Source: Burkholderiales bacterium
Lineage (GTDB): Bacteria; Pseudomonadota; Gammaproteobacteria; Burkholderiales; Burkholderiaceae_F
Assembly (NCBI GenBank): GCA_024641225.1
Contig: JAHEDN010000188.1
Coordinates: forward strand, 1 to 5,915
DNA: 5,915 nucleotides
Direction: 5' to 3'
Part shown: positions 1-5,507 of the stretch, piece by piece
Position numbering within the stretch: the stretch's first letter is position 1
Layout: each line of letters begins with the position of its first letter
Notes under the pieces: generated by a model
What the model was told of the DNA's origin: nothing
Databases searched by the model: none
The model's input: only the letters and a program-made list of their open reading frames with translations
Position numbers and translations under genes: made by a program

Positions 1-233
1 CCTTCCGCGACGCGCTGGTTGACCAGCGACTGCGCGCGCTGCAGGTCGGCCTCCTGGGTCTCGAAGTAGAACTGCGCCAGCGCCTCGTCGTTGGCGAGCT
101 CGACCTCGGCGCTGCCGGTCATCAGCAGCAGGGTGCCCTCGGGTCGGACAGGCACCGACTGGGCACCAGCGGCGCCCGACGTCAGGCCGGTGACGGAAAG
201 GCAGACCAACGAAAACCATGTTCGAAGCAGCAT
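1..233 (-). CDS. SIMPL-domain (DUF541, YggE-like) exported protein, 5' part only
   Basis: The first 77 codons are inside the window and the gene runs off the left edge. The protein starts MLLRTWFSLVCLSVTG and has a typical Sec signal peptide: Arg4, a hydrophobic core at about 6-17, and an AxA-type cleavage site near AGA|QS (residues 22-26). The mature part begins with a strand-like segment GTLLLMTGSAEVELANDEA (about 33-51), then DLQRAQSLVNQRVAEG. That pattern (AEV...x.D.A, then a helix with A..lVN..va) is the start of the SIMPL/DUF541 family of E. coli YggE and Brucella BP26, periplasmic or outer-membrane-associated proteins linked to oxidative stress. The start is fixed by GGAGG at 239-243, five bases before ATG. 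It lies 81 bp downstream of ilvC on the same strand and may be read from the same transcript or from its own promoter. Family call is from motif memory; the C-terminal two thirds are not visible. Confidence 0.75.
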   Translation of the reverse strand, partial: MLLRTWFSLVCLSVTGLTSGAAGAQSVPVRPEGTLLLMTGSAEVELANDEALAQFYFETQEADLQRAQSLVNQRVAE

Positions 234-241
234 CTATTCCT

Positions 242-267
242 CCGTGGAGCGAGGGATCGCGCCACGG
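242..267 (-). promoter_or_regulatory. Hairpin touching the ribosome binding site of the SIMPL gene
   Basis: An inverted repeat pairs CCGTGG (242-247) with CCACGG (262-267) and, inside one A.G mismatch (248/261), GCGA (249-252) with TCGC (257-260), leaving a four-base loop. In the minus-strand RNA the 3' arm ends with the first two G of the GGAGG ribosome binding site (239-243), so folding would partly bury it. There is no T tract, so a simple intrinsic terminator for ilvC is unlikely. Structure is seen in the sequence; any regulatory role is inference. Confidence 0.35.
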
Positions 268-314
268 CCCAACGGGTCCGGGCGCTCGTTCCCCAAAGAT
301 CCGTTCCTGCAAGG

Positions 315-1331
315 TCAGTTCTTCGACCGATCGACCAGCCGGTTGGCCTTGATCCACGGCATCATCGCGCGCAGCTTCTCGCCGACCTTCTCGATCTCGT
401 GCTCGCCCATCAGGCGGCGGCGTGCGAGCAGGGTCGGCGCGCCGGCCCGGTTCTCGAGGATGAAGCTCTTGGCGTACTCGCCGGTCTGGATGCGCTCGAG
501 CGCCTTCTTCATCGCCGCCTTGCTCCCGGCGTTGACGACATCGGGCCCGGTGACGTACTCGCCGTACTCGGCGTTGTTGGAGATCGAGTAGTTCATGTTG
601 GCGATGCCGCCCTCGTACATCAGGTCGACGATCAGCTTCAGCTCGTGCAGGCACTCGAAGTAGGCCATCTCCGGCGCGTAGCCGGCGTCGACCAGCGTCT
701 CGAAGCCGGCCTTGACCAGCTCGACGCAGCCGCCGCACAGCACGGCCTGCTCGCCGAAGAGGTCCGTCTCGGTCTCCTCGCGGAAGTTGGTCTCGATGAT
801 GCCGGCCTTGCCGCCGCCGATCGCCGCCGCGTAAGACAGCGCCACGTCGCGGGCGCGGCCGGACGCATCGCGATGCAGCGCGATCAGCATCGGCACGCCG
901 CCGCCGCCGGCAAAGGTCGACCGCACCGTGTGGCCGGGCGCCTTGGGTGCGACCATGATCACGTCGAGGTCCTCACGCGGCTGGACCTGGCCGTAGTGAA
1001 TGTTGAAGCCGTGCGCGAAGGCGAGCGCGGCGCCCTTCTTGATGTTGGCGTGGATCGACTGGCTGTAGACCTCGGCGTGGTTCTCGTCGGGCAGCAGGAT
1101 CATCACGATGTCGGAGTCCTTCACGGCATCGGCGACCTCCTTGACCGCGAAGCCGGCGCTTTCGGCCTTCTTCCACGAGGCGCCGCCCTTGCGCAGCGCG
1201 ACCGTCACCTTGACGCCCGAATCCTTGAGGTTCATCGCGTGCGCGTGACCCTGCGAGCCGTAGCCGACGATGGCCACGTGCTTGCCCTTGACCAGCGAGA
1301 GATCGGCGTCCTTATCGTAGTAAACCTTCAT
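315..1331 (-). CDS. ilvC: Ketol-acid reductoisomerase (NADP+), class I
   Basis: IlvC catalyses the second common step of valine, leucine and isoleucine synthesis: Mg2+-dependent alkyl migration in 2-acetolactate or 2-aceto-2-hydroxybutyrate, then NADPH reduction. At 338 aa it has the class I length. The N-terminal Rossmann fold carries GYGSQGHA at 23-30; Arg47 and Ser52 sit in the loop that binds the NADPH phosphate. Catalytic Lys130 is in VAPKAPGH. The C-terminal knotted domain supplies the metal ligands Asp190 and Glu194 (ETDLFGEQ), Glu226 and Glu230 (FECLHE), and Ser251 in SISNNAEYGEY. All expected residues are present. The start is the ATG giving MKVYYDKDAD, with AGGAG at 1338-1342 six bases upstream. 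The frame stays open to 1448, but the extra 39 residues are translated from the intergenic repeat and are not real. It is third in the ilvI-ilvH-ilvC order, 212 bp after ilvH, so it may be expressed partly on its own. Confidence 0.97.
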   Translation of the reverse strand: MKVYYDKDADLSLVKGKHVAIVGYGSQGHAHAMNLKDSGVKVTVALRKGGASWKKAESAGFAVKEVADAVKDSDIVMILLPDENHAEVYSQSIHANIKKGAALAFAHGFNIHYGQVQPREDLDVIMVAPKAPGHTVRSTFAGGGGVPMLIALHRDASGRARDVALSYAAAIGGGKAGIIETNFREETETDLFGEQAVLCGGCVELVKAGFETLVDAGYAPEMAYFECLHELKLIVDLMYEGGIANMNYSISNNAEYGEYVTGPDVVNAGSKAAMKKALERIQTGEYAKSFILENRAGAPTLLARRRLMGEHEIEKVGEKLRAMMPWIKANRLVDRSKN

Positions 1332-1543
1332 CTGTGTCTCCTCGGAATGTGCAACATGAAGTATGAAATGCGAACCGGCTTGCTCTTCGGGAACTCGGCG
1401 CCGGCTGCGTTGCGGCAAGGTGTCGTTCCCGCGCCAGCGGGAACCCATTGTCTTTCGATTGAAAGTCGCTGGATCCCCGCCTTCGCGGGGATGGCACGCG
1501 TGGTGGCGCGCGGTGTCAGCTGTCGATACCTAGCCTCGATAAA
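1332..1543. other. ilvH-ilvC intergenic region
   Basis: This is 212 bp without a supported gene, long for the interior of an ilv operon. It holds the palindromic doublet at 1422-1495, a direct repeat TCGATA at 1523-1528 and 1536-1541 just past the ilvH stop, and the ilvC ribosome binding site (AGGAG, 1338-1342). On the minus strand the segment about 1350-1370 (CATTTCATACTTCATG) is less GC-rich than its surroundings and could hold a -10 element for a separate ilvC promoter, but I found no convincing -35 partner. No T-rich terminator is visible. Confidence 0.5.
1422..1495. repeat. REP/BIME-like palindromic doublet
   Basis: Three hairpins stand in a row. GTTCCCGC (1425-1432) pairs perfectly with GCGGGAAC (1437-1444) around a four-base loop; CTTTC (1452-1456) pairs with GAAAG (1461-1465) around GATT; ATCCCCGC (1473-1480) pairs perfectly with GCGGGGAT (1485-1492) around CTTC. 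The left end and the reverse complement of the right end are also alike (GTCGTTCCCGC against GCCATCCCCGC, and GCGGGAACCCA against GCGGGGATCCA), so the whole unit is one imperfect inverted repeat centred near 1458. This is the form of dispersed extragenic palindromes common in proteobacteria, whose accidental translation gives the well-known peptide WIPAFAGM. Copy number elsewhere in the genome cannot be seen here. Confidence 0.75.
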
Positions 1544-2035
1544 TCAGACGCGCAGGATGCGCTCGCCGCGCCCGATGCCCGAGCTTCCCGTGCGCACGGT
1601 CTCGAGGATCGCGGTGCGGTCGACCGCGCGAATGAACGCGTCGAGCTTGCTGTTGTTGCCCGTGAGTTCGATGGTGTAGGTGCGCTCGGTGACGTCGATG
1701 ATGCGGCCGCGAAAGATGTCGCACATCCGCTTCATCTCCTCGCGCTCCTTGCCCACCGCGCGCAGCTTGATCAGCATCAGCTCGCGCTCGGTGTAGTCGG
1801 CCTCGGTAAGGTCGACCACCTTGACCACCTCGATCAACCGGTTCAGGTGCTTGGTGATCTGTTCGATGATGTCGTCCGAGCCGGTGGTGACGATCGTCAT
1901 CCGCGACAGCGAGGCGTCCTCGGTCGGCGCCACCGTCAGCGTCTCGATGTTGTAGCCGCGCGCGGAAAACAGCCCGACCACGCGCGACAGCGCGCCCGGC
2001 TCGTTCTCCAGCAGGACCGAAATGATGTGCCTCAT
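1544..2035 (-). CDS. ilvH: Acetohydroxyacid (acetolactate) synthase regulatory subunit
   Basis: IlvH is the small subunit of acetohydroxyacid synthase. It stimulates the catalytic subunit and confers valine feedback inhibition. The 163 aa equal the length of E. coli IlvH. An N-terminal ACT domain (about 3-75) begins MRHIISVLLENEPGALSR, with Asn11, Gly14, Ser17 and Asn29 at positions tied to valine binding in E. coli IlvH, so the enzyme is probably valine-sensitive. A C-terminal domain (about 83-158) contains ERELMLIKL, CDIFRGRIIDV and the TYTIELTG strand. The ATG overlaps the ilvI stop in an ATGA (2032-2035), and only a weak purine stretch precedes it, which suggests coupled translation and fixed stoichiometry of the two subunits. 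The same gene is called ilvN in some annotations. Confidence 0.96.
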   Translation of the reverse strand: MRHIISVLLENEPGALSRVVGLFSARGYNIETLTVAPTEDASLSRMTIVTTGSDDIIEQITKHLNRLIEVVKVVDLTEADYTERELMLIKLRAVGKEREEMKRMCDIFRGRIIDVTERTYTIELTGNNSKLDAFIRAVDRTAILETVRTGSSGIGRGERILRV

Positions 2036-3795
2036 AGGTCTTCGCTTCCCAGCAGCATCTCGGTCAAGCCCCTGCCCGCCTTGACCATCGGCCAGACGTT
2101 CTCGGTCTGGTCGGTGATGAAGTCGAGGAACACCAACCGGTCCTTGAGCGTGGTGAATGCCTCGCGCAGCGCCGGCTCGACTTCGGCGGGCTTTTCGATC
2201 CGCATGCCGACATGGCCGTAGCTCTCGGCCAGCTTGACGAAGTCCGGCAGCGCGTCCATGTACGAATGCGAATAGCGGCTGCCGTAGTCGATCTGCTGCC
2301 ACTGCCGCACCATGCCGAGATAGCGGTTGTTGAGGTTCACGATCTTCGGCGTCAGGTCGTACTGCTTGCAGGTGGAAAGCTCCTGGATGCACATCTGCAC
2401 CGACGCCTCGCCGGTGATCACCGCCACCTGCGCGCCGGGATTGGCCATCTGCACGCCCATCGCATACGGCAGCCCGACGCCCATCGTTCCGAGACCGCCG
2501 GAATTGATCCAGCGGCGCGGCTTCTCGAAACGGTAGTACTGCGCCGCCCACATCTGGTGCTGGCCGACATCGGAGGTGACGAAGGCGTCGCCGCCGGTCA
2601 CCTTCCACAGCGTCTCGACCACGTGCTGCGGCTTGATCAGGCTGCTTGCCCGGTCGTACTTCAGGCAGTCGCGCTTGCGCCATTCGTTGATGCGCTCCCA
2701 CCACACCTTGAGCGCCGCGGTGTTGGTGCGCGGCGGCGCGGCCTCCAGCTGCGCCAGCAGCTCGATCATCACCTCCTTGACGTCGCCGACGATCGGCACG
2801 TCGACCTTCACCCGCTTCGAGATCGACGACGGGTCGACGTCGATGTGAACGATCTTGCGCTGGTTCTGCGCGAAGTGCTTCGGGTTGCCGATCACCCGGT
2901 CGTCGAAGCGCGCGCCGATGGCGAGAAGCACGTCGCAGTCCTGCATCGCCATGTTGGCTTCGTAGGTGCCGTGCATGCCGAGCATGCCGACGAAGCGCGG
3001 GTCCGAGGCCTTGACGCCGCCCAGCCCCATCAGCGTGTTGGTGCATGGGTAGCCGAGCATGTCCACGAGCCCGTTGAGCAACTCGCTCGAATCGGACAGG
3101 ATCACGCCGCCGCCGGCGTAGATCATCGGCCGTTCGGCGGCGGCCAGCAGCTGCACCGCCTTCCTGATCTGGCCCTGGTGACCCTTCAGCACCGGGTTGT
3201 ACGAGCGCATCGCCGGCTGGCGCGGGTATTCGAACCTGCAGCGGGCGACGGTGACGTCCTTGGGGATGTCGACCAGCACCGGGCCGGGCCGCCCGCTGCG
3301 AGCGATGAAAAACGCCTTGGCGATGGTCGAGGCCAGATGCCGCACGTCCTTGACCAGGAAGTTGTGCTTGACACACGGCCGGGTGATGCCAACCGTGTCG
3401 CACTCCTGGAAGGCGTCCTGGCCGATCGCGTGCGTGGGCACCTGGCCGGAGATGATCACCACCGGGACCGAGTCCATGTATGCGGTGGCGATGCCGGTGA
3501 CCGCGTTGGTCACGCCCGGCCCGCTGGTTACCAGCGCCACGCCGGTCTTCAGGCTCGAGCGCGAATACGCGTCGGCCGCGTGCACGGCCGCCTGCTCGTG
3601 CCGCACCAGGATGTGCTGGAACCTGTCCTGCTTGAAGATCTCGTCGTAGATGTAGAGGACCGCGCCGCCGGGATACCCGAAAACGTGTTCGACCCCCTCT
3701 TCTGCCAGGCACCGTACGACGATCTCGGCGCCCGTGATCTGTTCAGTTTGCGATTCCGGCCGCGTGGCGGCGGTTTCCGCGCTGATGGACTGCAT
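2032..3795 (-). CDS. ilvI: Acetohydroxyacid (acetolactate) synthase catalytic subunit
   Basis: This ThDP-, FAD- and Mg2+-dependent enzyme condenses two pyruvates to 2-acetolactate, or pyruvate with 2-ketobutyrate, opening branched-chain amino acid synthesis. It has 587 aa, a usual length. The N-terminal ThDP (PYR) domain has FGYPGGAVLYIYD (39-51) and catalytic Glu67 in RHEQAA, followed by SGPGVTNAVTG. The middle FAD domain contains RPMIYAGGG (222-230) and ARFDDRVIG (295-303). The C-terminal PP domain has NSGGLGTMG, the Mg/ThDP motif (Gly462-Glu463-Ala464, ending at Asn489-Asn490) and RQWQ (497-500). The usual GDG or GEG is GEA here. The start is the ATG giving MQSISAETAA, with AGGAG at 3803-3807 seven bases upstream. 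The frame is open 82 codons further upstream, but no ribosome binding site or family homology supports using it. Many annotations use ilvB for this gene; ilvI is chosen because its partner is IlvH-sized. Confidence 0.96.
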   Translation of the reverse strand: MQSISAETAATRPESQTEQITGAEIVVRCLAEEGVEHVFGYPGGAVLYIYDEIFKQDRFQHILVRHEQAAVHAADAYSRSSLKTGVALVTSGPGVTNAVTGIATAYMDSVPVVIISGQVPTHAIGQDAFQECDTVGITRPCVKHNFLVKDVRHLASTIAKAFFIARSGRPGPVLVDIPKDVTVARCRFEYPRQPAMRSYNPVLKGHQGQIRKAVQLLAAAERPMIYAGGGVILSDSSELLNGLVDMLGYPCTNTLMGLGGVKASDPRFVGMLGMHGTYEANMAMQDCDVLLAIGARFDDRVIGNPKHFAQNQRKIVHIDVDPSSISKRVKVDVPIVGDVKEVMIELLAQLEAAPPRTNTAALKVWWERINEWRKRDCLKYDRASSLIKPQHVVETLWKVTGGDAFVTSDVGQHQMWAAQYYRFEKPRRWINSGGLGTMGVGLPYAMGVQMANPGAQVAVITGEASVQMCIQELSTCKQYDLTPKIVNLNNRYLGMVRQWQQIDYGSRYSHSYMDALPDFVKLAESYGHVGMRIEKPAEVEPALREAFTTLKDRLVFLDFITDQTENVWPMVKAGRGLTEMLLGSEDL

Positions 3796-3946
3796 GCTGC
3801 GACTCCTCTCAAGATCCACAGGAGATTGATTGGATGCCGTTCCGTACCGGCTTGTGACCGGCGGTGCGACGAGCGCGTTTAGCGTGTTCGATGCAACGGG
3901 GTGGGCTGCTCCGGGGCTAAGGGCTTCTTGTGGTGCAAGAGCGCGG
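3796..3946 (-). other. ilvI untranslated leader
   Basis: About 145 nt lie between the predicted transcription start and the ilvI ATG. No ATG occurs on the minus strand in 3796-3940, and I see no run of Val, Leu or Ile codons or terminator with a T tract, so a classical ilv leader-peptide attenuator is not apparent. ACCGGC occurs twice, five bases apart (3846-3851 and 3857-3862). The ilvI ribosome binding site AGGAG is at 3803-3807. The leader length depends on the promoter call. Confidence 0.35.
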
Positions 3947-3975
3947 ACGATACTGCAGCGCATCAGAAACGGCAA
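3947..3975 (-). promoter_or_regulatory. Candidate sigma-70 promoter of ilvIHC
   Basis: On the minus strand TTGCCG (3970-3975) and TATCGT (3947-3952) are separated by exactly 17 bases, and each matches four of six consensus positions. The predicted start of transcription is near 3940, inside the divergent intergenic region and pointing at ilvI. It is the best-spaced pair I found upstream of ilvI. Confidence 0.4.
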
Positions 3976-4009
3976 ACGATCGTCGCTTCTCCGGCCAGCC
4001 GCTACCCTC

Positions 4010-4018
4010 TGATAGGAT
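4010..4018 (+). promoter_or_regulatory. Weak candidate extended -10 element for the sigma-factor gene
   Basis: TGATAGGAT has the TGn extension (4010-4012) before a -10 hexamer TAGGAT (4013-4018) that matches four of six consensus positions. No good -35 lies at the right distance; the nearest T-rich hexamer, TTCTCC (3987-3992), is 20 bases upstream. It would start transcription about 50 bases before the ATG. Given the kind of operon, an ECF-type promoter is equally possible, and I could not recognise one. Confidence 0.2.
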
Positions 4019-4076
4019 CCCCGCACTCCAATTGACGGCACGCTGCCGGGCGCCGAGGTGCCGGCGGCCGCGGCCG

Positions 4077-4634
4077 ATGGCCACCCGAGAAGAGTTGTCC
4101 GAGTTCCTGGCCGGTGTCGAACGGCGCGCGTTCAAGCAGGCGGTGTTCGCAGTGCGCGACGAGTCGCACGCGCTCGACATCGTGCAGGACGCGATGCTGA
4201 AGATCGCCGAGCACTACGGCGACCGCCCGGCGGCGGAACTGCCGCTGCTCTTCACCCGGATCCTGCAGAACGCGATCCACGACTTCTTCCGCCGCAGCAA
4301 GGTACGCTCGACCTGGGTGACGCTGTTCTCGGCGCTGAACCCGGACGAACCCGACGCCGATCCGCTCGAGACTCTCGACGCCAGCGGCGACCTCCGCGCC
4401 GAAAGCACCGAGACCAGCTACCAACGGGAGCAGATCGTGGCTGTCATCGAGGAGGAAGTCGCGAAGCTTCCGCCCCGTCAACGGGAGGCGTTCCTGCTTC
4501 GTTACTGGGAAGAACTCGACACGGCTGAAACGGCCGCTGCGATGGGGTGCTCCGAGGGCAGCGTCAAAACCCACTGCTCGCGCGCGACGGGCACACTGGC
4601 CAAGGCCCTGCGAGAGCGCGGCATAACGCTATGA
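4077..4634 (+). CDS. ECF-type RNA polymerase sigma factor (sigma-70 family)
   Basis: This 185-aa cytoplasmic protein would direct RNA polymerase to a special set of promoters. Region 2 covers about 10-78: DIVQDAMLK (34-42) matches the core-binding helix, usually written D.vQe.f.k, and RILQNAIHDFFRRSK (61-75) matches the -10 recognition helix. An acidic linker follows (about 88-115, rich in Asp and Glu). Region 4 covers about 118-182: LPPRQREAFLLRYWEEL, then the helix-turn-helix DTAETAAAMGCSEGSVKTHC (148-167). It has the compact ECF layout without regions 1 and 3. The ATG giving MATREELSEF is chosen because the family-like part begins there; the frame is open back to 3930 and no strong ribosome binding site precedes 4077 (GAGGTG at 4055-4060 is too far), so the start is less certain. 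Its end overlaps the next gene by ATGA. Target promoters and signal are unknown. Confidence 0.88.
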   Translation: MATREELSEFLAGVERRAFKQAVFAVRDESHALDIVQDAMLKIAEHYGDRPAAELPLLFTRILQNAIHDFFRRSKVRSTWVTLFSALNPDEPDADPLETLDASGDLRAESTETSYQREQIVAVIEEEVAKLPPRQREAFLLRYWEELDTAETAAAMGCSEGSVKTHCSRATGTLAKALRERGITL

Positions 4635-5047
4635 ATAATCAGGACGAATTCGCCTTCCGGGTGCGACAGGCCCTCAACGAGGGCGCAGAGCGGCTCGATT
4701 ACCGGACCGTGCTCCGTCTCGAGCAGGCCCGCGGCGCGGCGCTCGCCCGGCAGCGTCGTGCGGGTCCAGCCACGGTGCGGCTGCCGGCGCTGCAGCTGGC
4801 CACTGCGGGCACGCCACCGCCCTACGGCGGCCACGGCCTGTGGACCTGGCTGCGTGGCGCCGGATGGGCCGCCCCGCTCATCGCGCTGGCGGTCGGATTC
4901 GTGGCGATCGGCCAGTGGCAGCAGCAGCGCGAAATCGAACGCCTGGCCGCGCTGGACTTCGCGGTGCTGCTCGACGAGGCACCGCTGGAGGCTTACGCCG
5001 ACCGCAGCTTCGGCGTCCTGCTGCAGGACGAGCGCCAATCCCGCTGA
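4631..5047 (+). CDS. DUF3619-type single-pass membrane protein, possible anti-sigma factor
   Basis: The 138-aa protein begins MNNQDEFAFRVRQALNEG. It has a helical, Arg-rich N-terminal part (1-45; RTVLRLEQARGAALARQRR), a Pro/Gly linker (55-70), one transmembrane helix at about 79-96 (WAAPLIALAVGFVAIGQW), then a C-terminal part with REIERLAALDFAVLLDEAPL and AYADRSFGVLL. With Arg-rich sequence before the helix, the N-terminus is probably cytoplasmic. The pattern fits the uncharacterised DUF3619 family, recalled from betaproteobacteria. The start codon overlaps the sigma-factor stop (ATGA, 4631-4634), pointing to coupled translation. A small single-pass protein in this position is often the anti-sigma factor, but I see no zinc-binding HxxxCxxC motif or other known anti-sigma signature, so that role is inferred from context only. 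Confidence 0.82.
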   Translation: MNNQDEFAFRVRQALNEGAERLDYRTVLRLEQARGAALARQRRAGPATVRLPALQLATAGTPPPYGGHGLWTWLRGAGWAAPLIALAVGFVAIGQWQQQREIERLAALDFAVLLDEAPLEAYADRSFGVLLQDERQSR

Positions 5048-5049
5048 CC

Positions 5050-5493
5050 GTGACGACGCGCCGCTACCTGTTCGTTGCTGCGGCCGGCGCAGCGATGCTG
5101 CTGATCGGCGGTCGCGCCGCGGCACAGTCCGGCGGGCCGACGTGGAGCCAGCTCACGCCGCAGCAGCGCGAAGCGCTGGCGCCGCTCGCCGGAGAGTGGG
5201 CGAGGATGCCGGCGGACCGCAAGCTCAAGTGGCTGGACATCGCGTCCAAGTACCCGCGCATGTCGCCCGAGGGCAAGGCGCATTTGCATGCACGGATGTC
5301 GGAATTCTCGAAGCTGACGCCGGAACAGCGGCAGACGGCGCGCGAGAACTTCCAGCGCGCCTACCAACTGCCGCGCGAGAGCCGTGAGTCGGCTGTGCAG
5401 CAGTACCAGGCACTGCCGGACGACAGGAAAAAGGAACTCAGCGAGCGCAGCCAGCGCAAGGACACCGCGAAGGCGACGGAGAAAAAGAAGTGA
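5050..5493 (+). CDS. DUF3106-type exported helical-repeat protein
   Basis: The 147-aa product starts at GTG (read as Met), two bases after the preceding stop, so translation is probably coupled. The N-terminus TTRRYLFVAAAGAAMLLIGG is a signal peptide with cleavage near AAA|Q (23-26), placing the protein in the periplasm; the Arg pair could also suggest Tat export, weakly. The mature part is almost all predicted helix, divided by Pro at 37, 54, 73, 91, 108 and 123, each starting a unit such as LTPQQR, MPADRK, SPEGK, LTPEQR, LPRESR or LPDDRK. It ends in a Lys-rich tail (KATEKKK). LTPxQR elements recall the LTxxQ motifs of periplasmic Spy/CpxP-type proteins, although family identity with them is not shown. 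The DUF3106 name comes from memory of this betaproteobacterial arrangement. No strong ribosome binding site is visible; no in-frame ATG precedes the signal peptide closely. Confidence 0.8.
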   Translation: MTTRRYLFVAAAGAAMLLIGGRAAAQSGGPTWSQLTPQQREALAPLAGEWARMPADRKLKWLDIASKYPRMSPEGKAHLHARMSEFSKLTPEQRQTARENFQRAYQLPRESRESAVQQYQALPDDRKKELSERSQRKDTAKATEKKK

Positions 5494-5507
5494 CCCGGAT
5501 CGCAGTG

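Noticed and set aside
234..314. Intrinsic terminator after ilvC
   Set aside because: A hairpin exists at 242-267, but it has no T tract and overlaps the next ribosome binding site.
1332..1448. Possible 39-residue N-terminal extension of IlvC
   Set aside because: The added residues are translated from the palindromic repeat and intergenic DNA. The ATG at 1331 has a good ribosome binding site and gives the standard 338-aa protein.
1312..1497. 61-codon minus-strand open frame overlapping the ilvC start and the repeat
   Set aside because: Its first half is the translation of the palindromic doublet, a frequent source of false hypothetical proteins. It has no ribosome binding site and overlaps ilvC.
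399..1679. Long open frame (426 codons) on the plus strand opposite ilvC
   Set aside because: It is antisense to a clearly real ilvC and reads into the intergenic repeat. Its Arg/His/Val/Asp/Leu-rich composition is typical of the shadow of a high-GC gene, and it has no recognisable domain.
1544..3712. Open frame joining ilvH to an alternative frame of ilvI, suggesting a fused or frameshifted product
   Set aside because: The frame stays open only because stop codons are rare in high-GC DNA. ilvI is intact in its own frame and ends in a normal ATGA overlap with ilvH; I saw no slippery site at the junction.
2212..3882. Long open frame (556 codons) on the plus strand opposite ilvI
   Set aside because: It is an antisense shadow of ilvI, with low-complexity His/Arg/Val/Asp-rich translation and no family motif.
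3796..4041. 82-codon N-terminal extension of IlvI
   Set aside because: No ribosome binding site precedes the upstream ATG codons, the extension resembles no known domain, and the ATG at 3795 has AGGAG at proper spacing. The predicted promoter also lies inside the extension.
5050..5130. Twin-arginine (Tat) signal in the DUF3106 protein
   Set aside because: TTRRYLFVAA has an Arg pair, but the hydrophobic core and short N-region fit an ordinary Sec signal equally well, and no cofactor-binding domain follows.
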